Origin: Gambelia wislizenii
Taxonomy: Eukaryota > Chordata > Lepidosauria > Squamata > Crotaphytidae
Assembly: GCA_030847615.1 (NCBI GenBank)
Contig: JAUMIR010000005.1
Coordinates: 215,248,645 to 215,312,644 of the forward strand
Direction of reading: 5' to 3'
Length of the DNA: 64,000 nucleotides
Made by a program: the position numbers and the translations under genes. The notes below the pieces were generated by a model. It had not been told where the DNA came from and ran no database searches. It worked only from the letters and a program-made list of their open reading frames with translations. Position 1 is the first letter of the stretch; every line of letters begins with the position of its first letter. Of the stretch, positions 11,531 through 23,074 are shown one piece after another.

Positions 11531-12005
11531 TGTCTCTCTCTCTGGGTTTTCTTCGCAAACGAAGATTCAGGAAGGACTCATCCCGCGCTTTCTGCAAGTG
11601 CGCTGATGACTAAAAAAGCCAATCCGAGATAAACAAGTCCGGTTGCAAAAAGCACAGCAGAAGGTCTCCTTGGGTGATGTTTCCGGGTTGTGATTCTTTC
11701 TGCGTTGTCATTTCTCTTCAAGACTTGTTCGGCGTGAGTTCTCAAATAAGGCTGCAGCATTGTGGATAGTGCGTCTCCATGCCTCCCGATGTGAAGCCAG
11801 GGCGGACCATTGTTGGTGATCAGTTTGGCCGAGCCTGAGATGTTGTTTCACTTTTTTGTATCACTTTTTTGGAGCGCCCCTCTTACACTGACCTGTGGCG
11901 AATTCACCGTAGAGTATTTTTTTTGGGAGGCGATGGTCCTCCATCCTAGAAACGTGCCCTGCCCAGTGCAGCTGCGTTCTCAGTATCATGGCCTCAATGC
12001 TGGTG
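11531..12005 (-). mobile_element. Zinc-finger LINE, 3' fragment (copy 2)
   Basis: The minus strand encodes the C-terminal end of the single-ORF LINE present nearly complete at 46616-50537, including the KRNDNAERITTRKHHPRR stretch in a neighbouring frame and the zinc-finger segment near 11620-11680. It is 5'-truncated within the region before the finger, and a frameshift lies near 11835. The 3' end finishes GCGAAGAAAACCCAGAG followed by a short (GA)n tail at about 11531-11541. High similarity to the other two copies suggests a recent family. Confidence 0.85.
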
Positions 12006-12239
12006 TAAGCTGAGAACAAAGGAAGAAAGTGGGAAAAGGAGAGAAAAACTGGGACTTTTAAAAGCAGCTGAAAAAGTGGGATGACGAAGGATTAATTGGG
12101 ATTGTCTCTACCAAATCAGGCACACAACCTCACTGTCCAGTGCTGGTGTGAAATCAAACAATAAGCCAGCACTGATGAATATTAATGAAGCAAGTACCTT
12201 CTGCTGGAGTCAATTAAATTCCAGTAAAAGGATAAAAAT

Positions 12240-12600
12240 ATGTATAAGATGTCTCAATTAAAAGCAAATTATGAAACTTTCATACTGTTCTTTTTTTTTC
12301 TGGAAAGTGCTTCCCAAGGCCCCCAAGGTGGCACAGAAGCAATTTTCCAACATTCTTACCCTCTGTGGGGCATTTTAGGCCAACGACACATCTTTGAAAA
12401 GGACTTCCAGTTCCTTTCCATTTTTTTTTTTAAAAGCCTCTCTTGAGCCTAATATGACCCACAGGGCCAAAAACATGATGAAGCTGTGGGCAAAAAATGG
12501 CTCTCCATCCCTGACACTTGTCCATCCCTGTATTTTAAAAATGGTGCGGTGGGGGGGATGGAGCTTGAGGAAAGAATGTGGCACTGAATAAAGAGGTGTG
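12240..12600. other. No recognisable feature
   Basis: Non-coding DNA with T-runs near 12290 and 12420 and a poly-G run near 12550. Nothing supported; small frames on both strands are shadows. Confidence 0.4.
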
Positions 12601-12609
12601 TGTGTTTTA

Positions 12610-13174
12610 GGAGATTATCAGACGGCAACAACAAAAAAGCGTTACCATCTCACAATCTCCTCTCCCGTCCCTGTCCTGGCACAACCATGTAAACTTTCAG
12701 ATCTACCTTGTTCGTGCGTGCCAGGCTGCCCAGGAGTGAATGGAGCTCAAACAGAGCTCTGTTCACTTCCTGGAAGGAAATCCCGCTGGTTCTCGCAAAG
12801 CAAAATAATACATAAAAAGTGACAGCAAGCACAAAAACACACTTAAAACTTAACAAGTAACCCGGGGAGGGTATAAAAAGTGTGTCACTTACCTGGATGT
12901 CCCAATCTCACCCTGAAGTGTTCTGGCACAGACTTCCCATTCATGCTGGCATTGGACCAGCAAAACAAGCACCTTTTCACTTGCAGGACATTCCACTACA
13001 GAAATGGAACAGGAGATCCATTCACAGCTTAGCCCATGAATAAAAAGCAGCACCGGCATAATGACAGCCAAACGGGAGCATGACAACACGGAAATGACGT
13101 TGTCTGAAAGGGAAGCCCTTTAGCAGACTCCTGGTGTCATGATAACACCATATTTAGCACATCTGATAATCTCC
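12610..13174 (-). mobile_element. Foldback DNA transposon, splice-donor subfamily, TSD TTA
   Basis: Begins GGAGATTATCAGACGG and ends ATCTGATAATCTCC, flanked by TTA at 12607-12609 and 13175-13177. The minus strand carries the subfamily block: CCAGGTAAGTG (plus-strand CACTTACCTGG at about 12887-12897), then a T-rich stretch, then a palindromic GAATGGAGCTC / GAGCTCTGTTC segment. A subterminal TGTCTGAAAGGGAAGCCC repeat lies near 13100-13125. It is paired head to head with the next element in inverted orientation, 43 bases away. No transposase. Confidence 0.85.
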
Positions 13175-13217
13175 TTAATATAAAAGCTAAATTACTGAAA
13201 CCTTGGCTTGATTCATT

Positions 13218-13835
13218 GGAGATTATCAGACGCCCTTAATAGGCACTACACGAATGCCAGGAGATCACCAAAGGGCTTCCCTTTCAGACGATGTTGTCTC
13301 CGTCCTGTTATGCTCCCATGCTTTTCCCATTTCACCCTCATTTCTTCTTATTCATGGCTTAAGCCATGAATAGATCACCCATTCTGTTCCTGTCATGGAA
13401 CGACGGGTGAGTGAAAAGGTGCCCATTTCCATAGCATGATGCCAGCCACAGTGGGAGGTCCTTTCCTGAACACTTCCAAGTGCGATTGGGACATCCAGAT
13501 AAGTGACACCTTTTTTTGTACCCTTCCCAGGTTACTTGCATTTTTTTAAGTGTGTTTTTGTGCTTGCTGTCATTTTTAAAAGTGTATTTGACTTTTTATT
13601 TTTGAATTTCCCACGCACTCATCCTCTCATAAGAATGGCCTGGGATTTCAACCAGGAAGTGAATGCAGCTCCATGCGAGTTGCCTTCACTCTGTGGCTGC
13701 CAAGGGGGAGGGAAGGTGCACAACTAAAGGTAGGTCTTAAACTCTTTGTTACTGTGCCGGGACGGGGTCGGGAGGGTAGCAGGAGAGGAGATAGCAAGAC
13801 AGGGATGCCATTTTTGTCCCCATCTGAAAATCTCC
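13218..13835 (+). mobile_element. Foldback DNA transposon, splice-donor subfamily
   Basis: Begins GGAGATTATCAGACGCCC and ends CATCTGAAAATCTCC; flanks ATT and ATA differ by one base. It is homologous to 12610-13174 but in opposite orientation. The central hairpin ATTCATGGCTT/AAGCCATGAAT lies at about 13349-13372. The donor block is CAGATAAGTG at 13496-13505, with the GT decayed to AT. The T-rich block and the GAATGCAGCTC segment follow. Subterminal CTTTCAGACGATGTTG lies near 13281-13296. Confidence 0.82.
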
Positions 13836-14430
13836 ATAGTTTCAAATGTGTCTAAAGTTTCATCTCTTGAACTGCCAATGAAGTTCCAGGCATTGCTTCT
13901 CCACAAAGGAAATGCCTCAGCCTGGTAAGTTATATCATCGTCTTTTATGAAACCGTAGTGTTCCTAGTTAAGCTCTTCTTTTGCATAGCAAAGTGTTCTA
14001 TGGGGGTCTGGCTTTTCTTTCTGACTACCACCTTCATTCAGTGCTGAAGGAATGTTTTTCTAGAAGTGGTACTGTTGCAACACACAGAAAGCTGATTGCA
14101 TTTTTGTCCAGTGCTTTTTTTCTTAGATAGATTAGATGTGCTTCAGGTATGTTTGTTTTGTTATTTTTTATCTTTGGCCCAATTCACACAATTATTTTTG
14201 TTGTAGAAAAGTCATTACAAATTTATTTTTCTTTCATTTTTTTTACTGGCGCTTTAGAGTGTGGTAGATATTTTTGCCATTTTTAAACATGACCCTAAAT
14301 ATGGAGGGAAGCAGGAATATGGATGCTGTCACCACTCCCACCCTCCATGTGATCTCTTAAATATCTTCATAGAGGTTATACATGTACATGGGTAGGGCCA
14401 AGACTTGTGGGAAAATGTGACAGATAGTAT
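13836..14430. other. No recognisable feature (about 0.6 kb)
   Basis: T-rich non-coding DNA. No repeat or gene recognised. Confidence 0.5.
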
Positions 14431-14433
14431 TGG

Positions 14434-15481
14434 ATCTCTCTCTGGCTTTTCTTCGCAAACGAAGATTCAGGAAGGACTCATCCCGCACTTTCTGCAAGCG
14501 CGCTGATGACTAAAAAGGCCAATCCGAGATAAACAAGTCCGGTTGCAAAAAGCACAGCAGAAGGTCTCCTTGGGTGATGTTTTTGGGTTGTGATTCTTTC
14601 TGCGTTGTCGTTTCTCTTCAAGACTTGTTCGTCGTGAGTTCTCAAATAAGGCTGCAGCATTGTGGATAGTGCGTCTCCATGCCTCCCGATGTGAGGCCAG
14701 GGCGGACCACTGTTGGTGATCAATTTGGCCAAGCCTGAGATGTTGTTTCAGGGAGTCTTTGTATCGCTTTTTTGGAGCGCCCCTCTTACGCTGACCCGTG
14801 GTGAGTTCACCGTAGAGTAGTATTTTTGGGAGGCGATGGTCCTCCATCCTAGAAACGTGCCCTGCCCAGTGCAGCTGTGTTCTCAATATCATGGCCTCAA
14901 TGCTGGTGATCCCTGCTTGCTCAAGGACAGCAACATTCGTCACATAGTCAGTCCAGTGTATATTTAGGATTGTGCATATACAGCGCTGATGAAAGCATTC
15001 GAGGAGTCATAAGTGTTGGCGATAGGTGACCCATGTTTCAGACCCATAAAGGAGAATAGAAAGTACAATGGCTCTATACACACTGATTTTTGTGCTTTGC
15101 TTCAGGTGTTTATTACTCCAGACTCTTTTGTAAAGTCTTCCAAATGCGCTATATGCCTTTGCTAATCTGTGATCAATCTCTTTATCAATCTTGGCATCTG
15201 AGGAGATGATGCTTCCCAGGTAGGTGAACTGCTGAATGGACTTGAGCACAGATTTGCCGATGGCAATGTGGGGATGGTGGTGTTCGTCCTATGGTGCAGG
15301 CTGATAAAGAACTTCTGTTTTCTTCAGGTTGACTTCTAGCCCAAACAGCTCTGCAGCTGTTGCAAAGCAGGATGTTAGGCGCTGCAGAGCTGCTTCTGTG
15401 TGGGCAACAAGGGCAGCATCATCGGCGAAGAGCAGCTCACGGACTAGATAGTTTAGAGTCTTAGTGTGAGCCCTCAGACAG
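14434..15481 (-). mobile_element. Zinc-finger LINE, 5'-truncated (copy 3)
   Basis: The minus strand encodes, from the 5' end, LNYLVRELLFADDAALVAHTE (reverse transcriptase with the catalytic FADD), then QFTYLGSIISSDAKIDKEID, then the C-terminal region with the C2HC finger (CAFCNRTCLSRIGLFSHQ, near 14490-14560). A frameshift or stop near 15290 and another near 14950 break the frame. Truncation falls just before the RT catalytic motif, at the point equivalent to about 49500 of the nearly complete copy. The 3' end has a short (GA)n tail at about 14434-14443. A (CA)n(GA)n-like microsatellite lies just upstream (15528-15570). Confidence 0.88.
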
Positions 15482-15661
15482 GTAGAGTAATTAAATTGGA
15501 AAGACAAAAGCTGAACAACCACTGTCGCCCACACACACGCGCACAAAGAGAGAGAGAGAAAGAGAGAATCTAGCAAAGAAAAGAAATACACTTGTCTTCT
15601 TTGTAAAACATGTAGAAGTAGCTTCACTTAGAGATTATTCATAATTAAAAACATGGTTTAA

Positions 15662-16249
15662 GGACTTTATCAGATGCACTAAATATGGTGTTATAACGAT
15701 GCCACATAAACATGAAAGGGCATACATATCAGATGACGTTGCCCTTTCATGTCTATTCCCTGGCCAAAACCCATCCTATTTTACTGACGGCTGAAGCCGT
15801 CAATACATCCCCAGTCGTGCTTTAGCGCCGGCATTGCTGGCTTATGAAACCTCGCACCATTTAACTCGCGTGAATGTAGCATCAACGGCCAGTCCAGCCA
15901 GAACACCTCCGGGTGAGATCGCGACATCCAGGTAAGTGACGAACTTTTTATGACCCTCCCCAGTTTACTTGGAACTTTTAAAGTGTGTTCCAGTTCTTTT
16001 TAAAACTAACTTTCTTATATTTGTTTTTATTTTTGAATTACCCTCACAAGCATCTTCTCGTGAGAATCCACAGGATTTTGAATGAAGAAGTGAATGGAGC
16101 TCTGTTCACTTCCTCTTCATTGCTGTGGAAGCCTTTGTCGGGAAAGGAGATAAGGGGGGGGCATTCTTTTGCTGGCATAAAAATTGGTGGGATTTTTTTG
16201 TGTGTGTGCCAGCAAAATAATGTTTTAAGGGGCTCATCTGATAAAGTCC
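15662..16249 (+). mobile_element. Foldback DNA transposon, splice-donor subfamily
   Basis: Begins GGACTTTATCAGATGC and ends CATCTGATAAAGTCC; flanks are TAA and TCA, one mismatch. Subterminal ATATCAGATGACGTTG lies at about 15726-15741, and the central hairpin TTGACGGCT-type palindrome (CTGACGGCTGAAGCCGTCAA) near 15783-15802. The block CCAGGTAAGTG sits at 15928-15938, with the donor GT at 15932-15933. It is followed by a T-rich stretch and TTCTCGTGAGAA at 16055-16066, a one-step CpG decay of TCTCGCGAGA. The GAATGGAGCTCTGTTC segment is near 16092. Non-autonomous. Confidence 0.85.
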
Positions 16250-17324
16250 TCAGGAAAGAGACAGAAGGAAAAGAAAAATGGCTGCTGGTTAGAGCAATGC
16301 AGGAAGAAAGTGGGTACAGTAAAACACAGAGGAAGTCTGCAAACTAGCAATAAGTGAATATAGGCATGAAAAAGTTACTAACAAGACCTGTCCTTAGGCA
16401 GAATGAAGCAATCATCTCAGATGGCAGAAGCTGTGAGGCATGGCAACAGCAGGGAATCAGAGGACAGAGATGTGTGTTAAATGGCTGCCTTGGGCCTACT
16501 AAGCTAACCTTTTGCCTTCAGGAGCTCTCGAAGATATTGTCTATCATCAGTGGAGAAGAAAGATGCAATTACCAGTTAAGGCAAAACAAAGTAAAGTGGC
16601 TGATGCCTGGAACAGTTCCAACACCTGTTCTAACAGTAATATCCCTCATGGAAGGGCACACATGATGATGCTGCAGAGCCAAGAGGAGAGGTCCCTGAAA
16701 CCAGGGGAGGCCCCTTTCAGGATAAAGATGGGGGAGGTTCTAAGCAATGATGAAATCTCAACAGTACCCCGAAGTGCCACACACATCTTTACTCACTCTG
16801 TACCTTGGAACTGGCAATGGAGTAGGTTATAAATGCTACCAGGCCTTGGATAGTGTGGAAGAAGAGAGATCTATAGCCTTTCTCTCTCCAGAAGCATTTT
16901 TCTCTTGACAGCATTATAGCACAAGAAGGTTGTGTGGGGATAATGTGTGTGGCATCAGCAGCAACATGGGGCCCCAGATACTGAGGCCCTTGTAGCATTT
17001 GCCCTATCCTATTATTGATAATCCAGCATTGTTGCCAGTCCACATGGCTTTTGTACATGAAATGTTGGGGTGCCTTCTTGTTTTTCACCTCAGGCCTCAA
17101 AATGTTGTGGATTGGCCCTGTGGGTTGGAGTTGACTTGAAGAATCATAACAACACAAACTCTCAGAGAGGGATGTCCACAGAGGAGGGACCTACATTGCA
17201 TGCCAACTGAATACACTGAATGGAGCACAAGACCCCAGACAGCATATATGAACCTGATCCACTCACTCCAAATATTCATTGTAACCTGTGAAAGGGGTCT
17301 TTGTGAAGTCATAACCACATGGTA
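16250..17324. other. No recognisable feature (about 1.1 kb)
   Basis: Moderately GC-balanced non-coding sequence. Frames of 100-120 codons at 16354-16832 and 16789-17157 show no domain and overlap each other on both strands, so I do not call them. Confidence 0.45.
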
Positions 17325-17385
17325 AGTTCAGAGTTTACCATGGTTGGACTGAATGGACCTTGTGGTCTCTTTCAACTCTAGGTGC
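17325..17385 (+). mobile_element. CR1-type LINE 3' end fragment
   Basis: TTGGACTGAATGGACC followed by TTGTGGTCTCTTTCAACTCT matches the last ~60 bases of the CR1 3' UTR at 55100-55140. The octamer tail is lost. Confidence 0.6.
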
Positions 17386-17507
17386 CGGTCTAGACAAGGG
17401 AATAAAATGTTAATTTGTGTGCAGAAACGCCAATTTGCAGCAACTGTCATTTGTCTCAACTATTTTTTCACAAGATCGCTGGTGCGCGAAGCTATCCATG
17501 TTCGCTT

Positions 17508-17945
17508 TCATAGAATCATAGAATTGTAGAGTTGGAAGAAACCACGAGGGCCATCCAGTCCAAGCCCCTGCCACGCAGGAAATCTTGATCAAAGCATCCC
17601 CGACAGATGGCAATCCAGCCTCTGTTTAAAGACCTCCAAGGAAGGAGACCCCACCACGCTCCGAGGGAGTGTGTTCCACTGCCGAACAGCTCTTACTGTC
17701 AAAAAGTTCCTCCTAATGTTGAGGTGGAATCTCTGTTCCTCGAGCTTGCATCCATTGCTCCGTGTTCCAGTCTCTGGAGCAGCAGAAAACAAGCCCGCTC
17801 CATCCTCAGTGTGAAACCCCTTCAAATACATAAACAGGGCTATCATATCGCCTCTTAACCATCTTTTTTCCAGGCTAAACATACCCAGCTCCCTAAGTCT
17901 CTCCTCATAAGGCATCGTTTCCAGACCTTTCACCATTTTAGTTGC
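17508..17945 (-). mobile_element. CR1-type LINE, 3' fragment
   Basis: The minus strand encodes the CR1 ORF2 C-terminus ([20 protein letters not shown], then RGDMIALF and [16 protein letters not shown], ending with HLSGML), the 3' UTR, and the CR1 ATTCTATG-type tail at 17508-17525. It is 5'-truncated at about 17945, as is usual for CR1. Nearly intact frame, so relatively young. Confidence 0.9.
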
Positions 17946-19255
17946 ACATGGAGGCATGCCTGCAAATCAAGATGGTGGCTGCGAGTAAATTACTTGTGGT
18001 TTTGTACTCCCCAACGTGCCCCCCAAAAAACAGTATATTTTAAAAAAAACTATATCCAAGATGCGGAAGAGCGATCTTCTGCTTAAATAGCGAAAAACGA
18101 TTTTAAAAGAAAGCCTGTTTCATTGTGCAATGGCAAAGTCCAACATGGCTGTTCCAGGCACTGCCTTGTTAGCAAGTTCCTCCCCCTGCACACATCTAAC
18201 CAATCAGCAATCAGCTTTGGCAATGTGGTGCAATGCAATTTGGATGTCCTAACAGGTAAGGGTGTGCATTTCCGTCAGGATTTTGAAAAAACTCAAGGAA
18301 AACCTCGAGCTCTTGAAGCATGAAGTTTTCCCATATTTTGCTCCCCCTCCCTCTGAAAACAATGGACTACTGCTGGATCCCATTTGGACTCATGGGATTC
18401 CCCATGGATTCTAAGAGAGATTTTTTTTTCACCATCTGGACTACCCCGATGATTCCATGTGTCTTTACAATGGTAACTTGTGACTTTTTACCACTATAGG
18501 CAGCATTCACAAGAGCCTTAGCTACCCGTGTCAGGCTTGCACAGTGGAGAGGGAGTAATCTCATGTCCAAAATGGTTCCATAGTTACACCTAATTCAATA
18601 TGGCCTATACACAGTCTGGTAAAGGAAGCTTCCAATTTTTTTACTTGGAATCCCTCACTAAAACAGAAATATTAAACACAAATAGTAAATGAAGAACTTT
18701 TTTGCCTCATATTTTGAAACAAAAGACAATACCACATCACCAGCAAGCCCTCATCTTAATGATAAATTACATTGAATCTGCCCAAACATTTTAAATAAAC
18801 TTACTGTGATGGACTCATTAACACACACTCACTGTAGCAATTTCCACTCAAATAAAATGGTTTATTGATCAAGGTAGTGAAGTAGACGGTATCATGCCAT
18901 AGCCAGCTCTAAGGATACCAGGCAAAATACTTAGATATTACCCCTCAATTTAGTTTCGCTTTACACACTCACATCAGAGCATAATGAGTATACATTCCAA
19001 TGTAGATGTTCTCACACCAGTAAGTGGAAGCATGACCTTGGTTCTCAAGCACCAGAGGCATCAGAGATAACAACCCGCCAGTATCCAAAAGGCGGGCTGG
19101 AGGGGTTCCCAGCCAGCTGCACTCTGTACCCAACATGCCACGGACTCATGTCAAGGCCTGGCATGGCAGTCAGGCCCCTTAGGCCAACCCATGAGCTAAC
19201 CAACTATAACGTGACACTTATACCTATCCAATAGGCTGAATTACAACTAGAACCT
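17946..19255. other. No recognisable gene (about 1.3 kb)
   Basis: Non-coding. Around 18830-18900 there is a segment (AAATAAAATGGTTTATTGATC) that could be an LTR polyadenylation region in either direction, but no paired LTR was found. Nothing else is supported. Confidence 0.4.
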
Positions 19256-19259
19256 AACA

Positions 19260-20212
19260 GTCGCATAAAAAACGACATCATAATGATGCCACATAAACAC
19301 AAAAGGGTGCGCGTACCACACAACTTCATTTTCCATTTATGTCCCCCCACCAAAACCGTCACCATTATTAGACTTCATGCTGTGTCCTGGACAATCAGAT
19401 ATGTTACGTGCCATTGTGAATGTACAAGATGGGAACTGGAATGAGTAATACCCCAGTCCAAACATCTCACTGGTACCCATTGATTTTCTGTCTGAAAATA
19501 CAGGCTTCCTGTGTCATGGCAATGTTTGGGACAGCACCAGAATATTATCTGGGGTCCATGTGTAGAAAGCTGTCCTTTTCATTGCAGTGAAAGGGGGAGA
19601 CCCACAAACTTGTGTATGCACATTTGTTTCCCCAGAATTTCTGTGTGTTAAATGAATGTCTGGATTGGGGTTTTAATACTGGGTTCTGCTTACTTATGAG
19701 CATTAACATTTTAACATTCTTGTAAAATACAAGATTACCTCTTTGTACTGATAACCAAGCAGTGTGTTTGTATTTAAAAAAAAAATTATGTTAATGATCC
19801 CCGATGGCGCTTTTCTGTCGGCGTTGCCAGCATGAGAAACCTTGCACCATTGTACTCATGTCAATGCATCGAGAATGGCCAGTCCAGCGCAAACACTTCC
19901 AGGTGAGATCATGACAGCTAGGTAAGTGATGCACTTTTTATGACCCTGCCTGGGTTACCTGGGATCTTTAAAGTGTGTTCCTGTACTTTTAAAAAGTTTT
20001 TCTGTCTTATTTTTGTTTGTTTGTTTTTTAATTTCCCATGCAATGATGTCTTGTGATACTCCACAGGATTTCAAAGGAGGAAATGAACAGAGCTCCGTTC
20101 ACTTCCTCTTTCATTGTCGGGGTAGCCTTTTCCAGGAAAGCAAGGTAAGTGTGGTGGGGGGTGTTCTTTTGCTGGCAAAAGAACGGTTTAAGGGGATCAT
20201 CTAATAAAGTCC
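19260..20212 (+). mobile_element. Foldback DNA transposon, splice-donor subfamily, with internal insertion
   Basis: Homologous to 15662-16249. The left end is degraded (recognisable from about 19260 as TAATGATGCCACATAAAC). The right end is CATCTAATAAAGTCC at 20198-20212. Between about 19375 and 19795 lies roughly 420 bases absent from the sister copy. The homology resumes at CCGATGGCGCTTTTC, where the central hairpin should be. The donor block reads CTAGGTAAGTG with GT at 19922-19923. The inverted GAGCTCCGTTC segment is near 20091. A perfect 21-bp hairpin overlaps its right end. Confidence 0.75.
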
Positions 20213-20252
20213 TAGATCACACATGAAATTGTCATGTGTGATCTAGGACTTT
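20206..20252. repeat. Perfect 21-bp inverted repeat with 5-base loop
   Basis: Arm 20206-20226 and arm 20232-20252 are exact reverse complements around the loop AATTG. The left arm starts inside the terminal AAAGTCC of the foldback element, so the right arm ends with an inverted copy of the transposon terminus (GGACTTT). It may be a minimal snap-back product at the element end; function unknown. Confidence 0.9.
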
Positions 20253-21140
20253 CCCTCATTTGTTTTCCCTCGTTTGTTTTGTTTTATTTTGTTTTCCTTT
20301 TTTGCTTTGAAAGCTATTGATTCGAGTCAGAATAGCTGGACTAGTTGCCCCCAAACAGTCAATAATATTGACCATTGTGTAATCAAAGTAAATTGCGTCC
20401 ATGATGCACTTAGTTTAAAAATTGCTGCAATTATCTGAAGAACTAATAATTGAGTGGGGGTGGTTGATAAGACTTAAAACCCTGTTTGGCAAACATCATT
20501 CAGGATTTATTGTCCACATCCGTTTCTCTTTAACTCGTCTGCTCATTGACTTGCCTGTCACAATTAATGGGATTACTGGTCACCTTTCTAGTTTAAATAC
20601 TTATACTAAATACCTAATTGAGTCCATCTAGACAAACACTGACAGTTAGTACATCATTTAGTATACTGGCAGCTTCTTCATAGTGGGTCTTAGCATTTTG
20701 TTCTCCATTTCCACAGTGATGAAGCCCAGAGCAAGGATGGGTAGAATACAAATTATGCAGCCAAATGCACCCACCACCACCACTGTGGGTGTTCTTTAAA
20801 TCTTGCCACTGCTGACACCTTCACCATAAATTTGCCAACAGGATCCCCCCTCCTTCTGCAGGATGTACGGTACATTAACTCAGAAGCCATGCTTGGAGAG
20901 ATCCCTTTAAAGAAATGTGTTCTGTTAGTTGGTACAGAACCCGTCAAAAGACAACTGGATACCATTATCACACAGTACTTATTGTGCTACTTATTAATTT
21001 TCCATGACTTTGTAATTCCTGGGGTGGAGGTGGAAATCCATCTAAAAATAGGGGAGATTCAAGTTTCTCAATAGTAATTTTAAAAAGTAATGAGTTGGTG
21101 TTATTGCATAAAAAGAGATAATGATATTATTGTAAGATTC
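20253..21140. other. No recognisable feature (about 0.9 kb)
   Basis: Starts with a T-rich TTTGTTTTG stretch. Otherwise non-coding DNA with no recognised family. Confidence 0.45.
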
Positions 21141-21141
21141 T

Positions 21142-21357
21142 GGAGATTTGCAGATGGGGCCCACGGAGATCGGGAGAGAAACGGGGCTGTTCTGCGGCCA
21201 GTGCTCTGTTTCACACACCCCCATCCTTCTCCCGATCTCCATTTGTTCTCCCTCCATCCTGCTTTCATTTTCCTTCTTTTTTTTTCTTTTTTTCTTTTTT
21301 TTTTTTTTACTAATGGGAGAAAATAGTGGGGGTTATTTCCCCCATCTGAAAATCTCC
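21142..21357. mobile_element. Short foldback DNA transposon (216 bp)
   Basis: Begins GGAGATTTGCAGATGGGG and ends CCCCCATCTGAAAATCTCC, so the terminal ~20 bases are inverted repeats with few mismatches. Flanks TCT and ATT do not match, so the target duplication is lost or misread. Inside, GGAGATCGGGAGAG is mirrored by CTCCCGATCTCC. A long T-run occupies 21278-21308. Confidence 0.65.
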
Positions 21358-22160
21358 ATTGTCTTTTTTTAGAAAAAGGTCCCTCGTTTTGTCTTTGTCT
21401 TCCTCCCCACACTGCCGTTGCACATTATAGATAATATTGCTTGTAACATGTTACATGTTGCTCAGAAGTCATTCTTGTTGGTATCAGCAGGACCTGTTCC
21501 CAAAAAGTGTGCTTAGGATTACAACAATGGCTTCTTCACACTTCAGCTTAACAAACTAAGCTCTTCTTCCTTCCTGTTCCTCCATTCCATTCACGATTCC
21601 TATGATCAGTTCAATTCTTCTTTTGTACTTAGCTTTTCATACTTATTCGTACATGTTGCATTTTGGACTGAACAAAATAGGAGAAAGCAAGTTGTCTACT
21701 TACCACTGCCTTGAACAGGAGGAGCTTATTATTCAGTCTTTCCCAGCAAATGAATATATATTGAATTGGTCTGCCTAGTGCTCAAAAAATACCAGCATTT
21801 AAAAATGCTGATTTCCCTTGACAGCAGTATTGTGTGGAGACAAGCATATAAGACACTTTTTAAAAACTTTCCAAAAATATCTGCTTCAAATTATCTGTTA
21901 GAATGATGTCTTGTCAGTGCTTTCTCCATATGTGTCCATTTTAACATAGAGCTTTTCCATGTTTGATGAGGTTAGAGACGTGCATCTTGATAGACTAATT
22001 CCACTATTTTTAAAAAGAGTGTACTCAAATCTTTAATAGCACTGCTATAATTTTCTATCATCTTTGTGACAGTTTCTGACAGTTTCAGTGTTGATGTCAT
22101 GAGTTGGACAATGAGTTAAATTGAGAAAAAGTGTAGAAAAAAAGGAAGAGGAGAGGAGAG
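21358..22160. other. No recognisable feature (about 0.8 kb)
   Basis: AT-rich non-coding DNA. Confidence 0.5.
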
Positions 22161-22164
22161 ATAT

Positions 22165-22400
22165 AGGTTGACCCCCGTATTTGTGGGGAATTTGTTCCAA
22201 GACACACACACACGCACATGCACGTAGATACCTGAAACTGTAGATAATAGGGAACCCTATGATTTTCAATGAGAAGAAAACTAGAAGTTGACCATAGAAT
22301 CACACTGGAGGACCTAGAAATGCCTAGAGAGAACATATATTTCCAAATATGGATAAGTGAAATGGTGGATATTGAATCTGTAGATATGGGGGTTATTATT
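22165..22400. mobile_element. Tigger/pogo-like MITE
   Basis: The start GGTTGACCCCCGTATTTGTGG and the end TAGATATGGGGGTTA form decayed terminal inverted repeats of the type also found at 26577-26829. The interior has the typical GTTCCAAGAC ... GATACCTGAAACTGTAGATAA series, interrupted by an (AC)n stretch at about 22203-22222. No transposase. Ends are approximate. Confidence 0.65.
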
Positions 22401-22410
22401 ATCTGAATTA

Positions 22411-22720
22411 AGAGATTATCAGACATGGGGCAATGCACCAAAAAATCGTGTTCCCAAACACATCACAAGGTCACAACAAGAACAGAAAAGGCAACCTTAC
22501 CAGATGCCTGCATCCTTCTGCTGTTCCGGGGGCGCAGTGCTGCCATGGATGAGATTTCTCTTTTTTATTGATGGGGCAAGCCGCTAACAAAAAAGGATAC
22601 CTTACTCATGGCCATGCTATGCCCCCAGAACTCTAGAGGGTGACATTGTCTGATAATCTCACCACTTCTTGTTCTTGTCGTGATCTTTTGATGTAATTTT
22701 TACTGTGTCTGATAATCTCC
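22411..22720. mobile_element. Foldback DNA transposon, 310 bp
   Basis: Left end AGAGATTATCAGACATG, right end GTGTCTGATAATCTCC; flanks TTA and TTC differ by one base. The arms are imperfect inverted copies. A second inward TIR-like motif (TGTCTGATAATCTCACC) at about 22648-22664 shows the subterminal repeat typical of this family. The centre contains TTTTTTATTGATGG mirrored by CCGCTAACAAAAAA. Confidence 0.82.
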
Positions 22721-22956
22721 TTCAGCTTTGGTGTGTACTTTAGGGTGGGGGGGATATGTCTGGAGTATATGCACAAACAGGACAACTGCATAATTCTGTG
22801 GTAGTTTACCACAAAGGAAGATCCACTCTAGTCAATGGAGCTAAATTCCTTGTAAATATATTTAGAATATTAGCCTAAGTGCCATTCCCATCCTAATGCA
22901 TCCAAAAAATCTGCTCTGTCCAGCAAACAGACTGCACTTCTATCCCTCAAGAATGG

Positions 22957-23072
22957 GGAATCCACAGCCTTCCAGGTGTTAATGGACTACAACTACAACT
23001 CCCATCATTTGCCATCACTGACTAGGATGGTTAGAGCTGATAGGTATCAAAATTCAGCAACATCTGGGGGAC
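22957..23072. repeat. Palindromic dispersed repeat (CAACTCCCATCA type)
   Basis: CTACAACTCCCATCATTTG is followed by a weaker inverse half (GGATGGTTAGAGCTGATAGG) and then CAACATCTGGGGG. It matches the repeat at 3670-3760. MITE-like; the superfamily is not assignable here. Confidence 0.45.
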
Positions 23073-23074
23073 GA

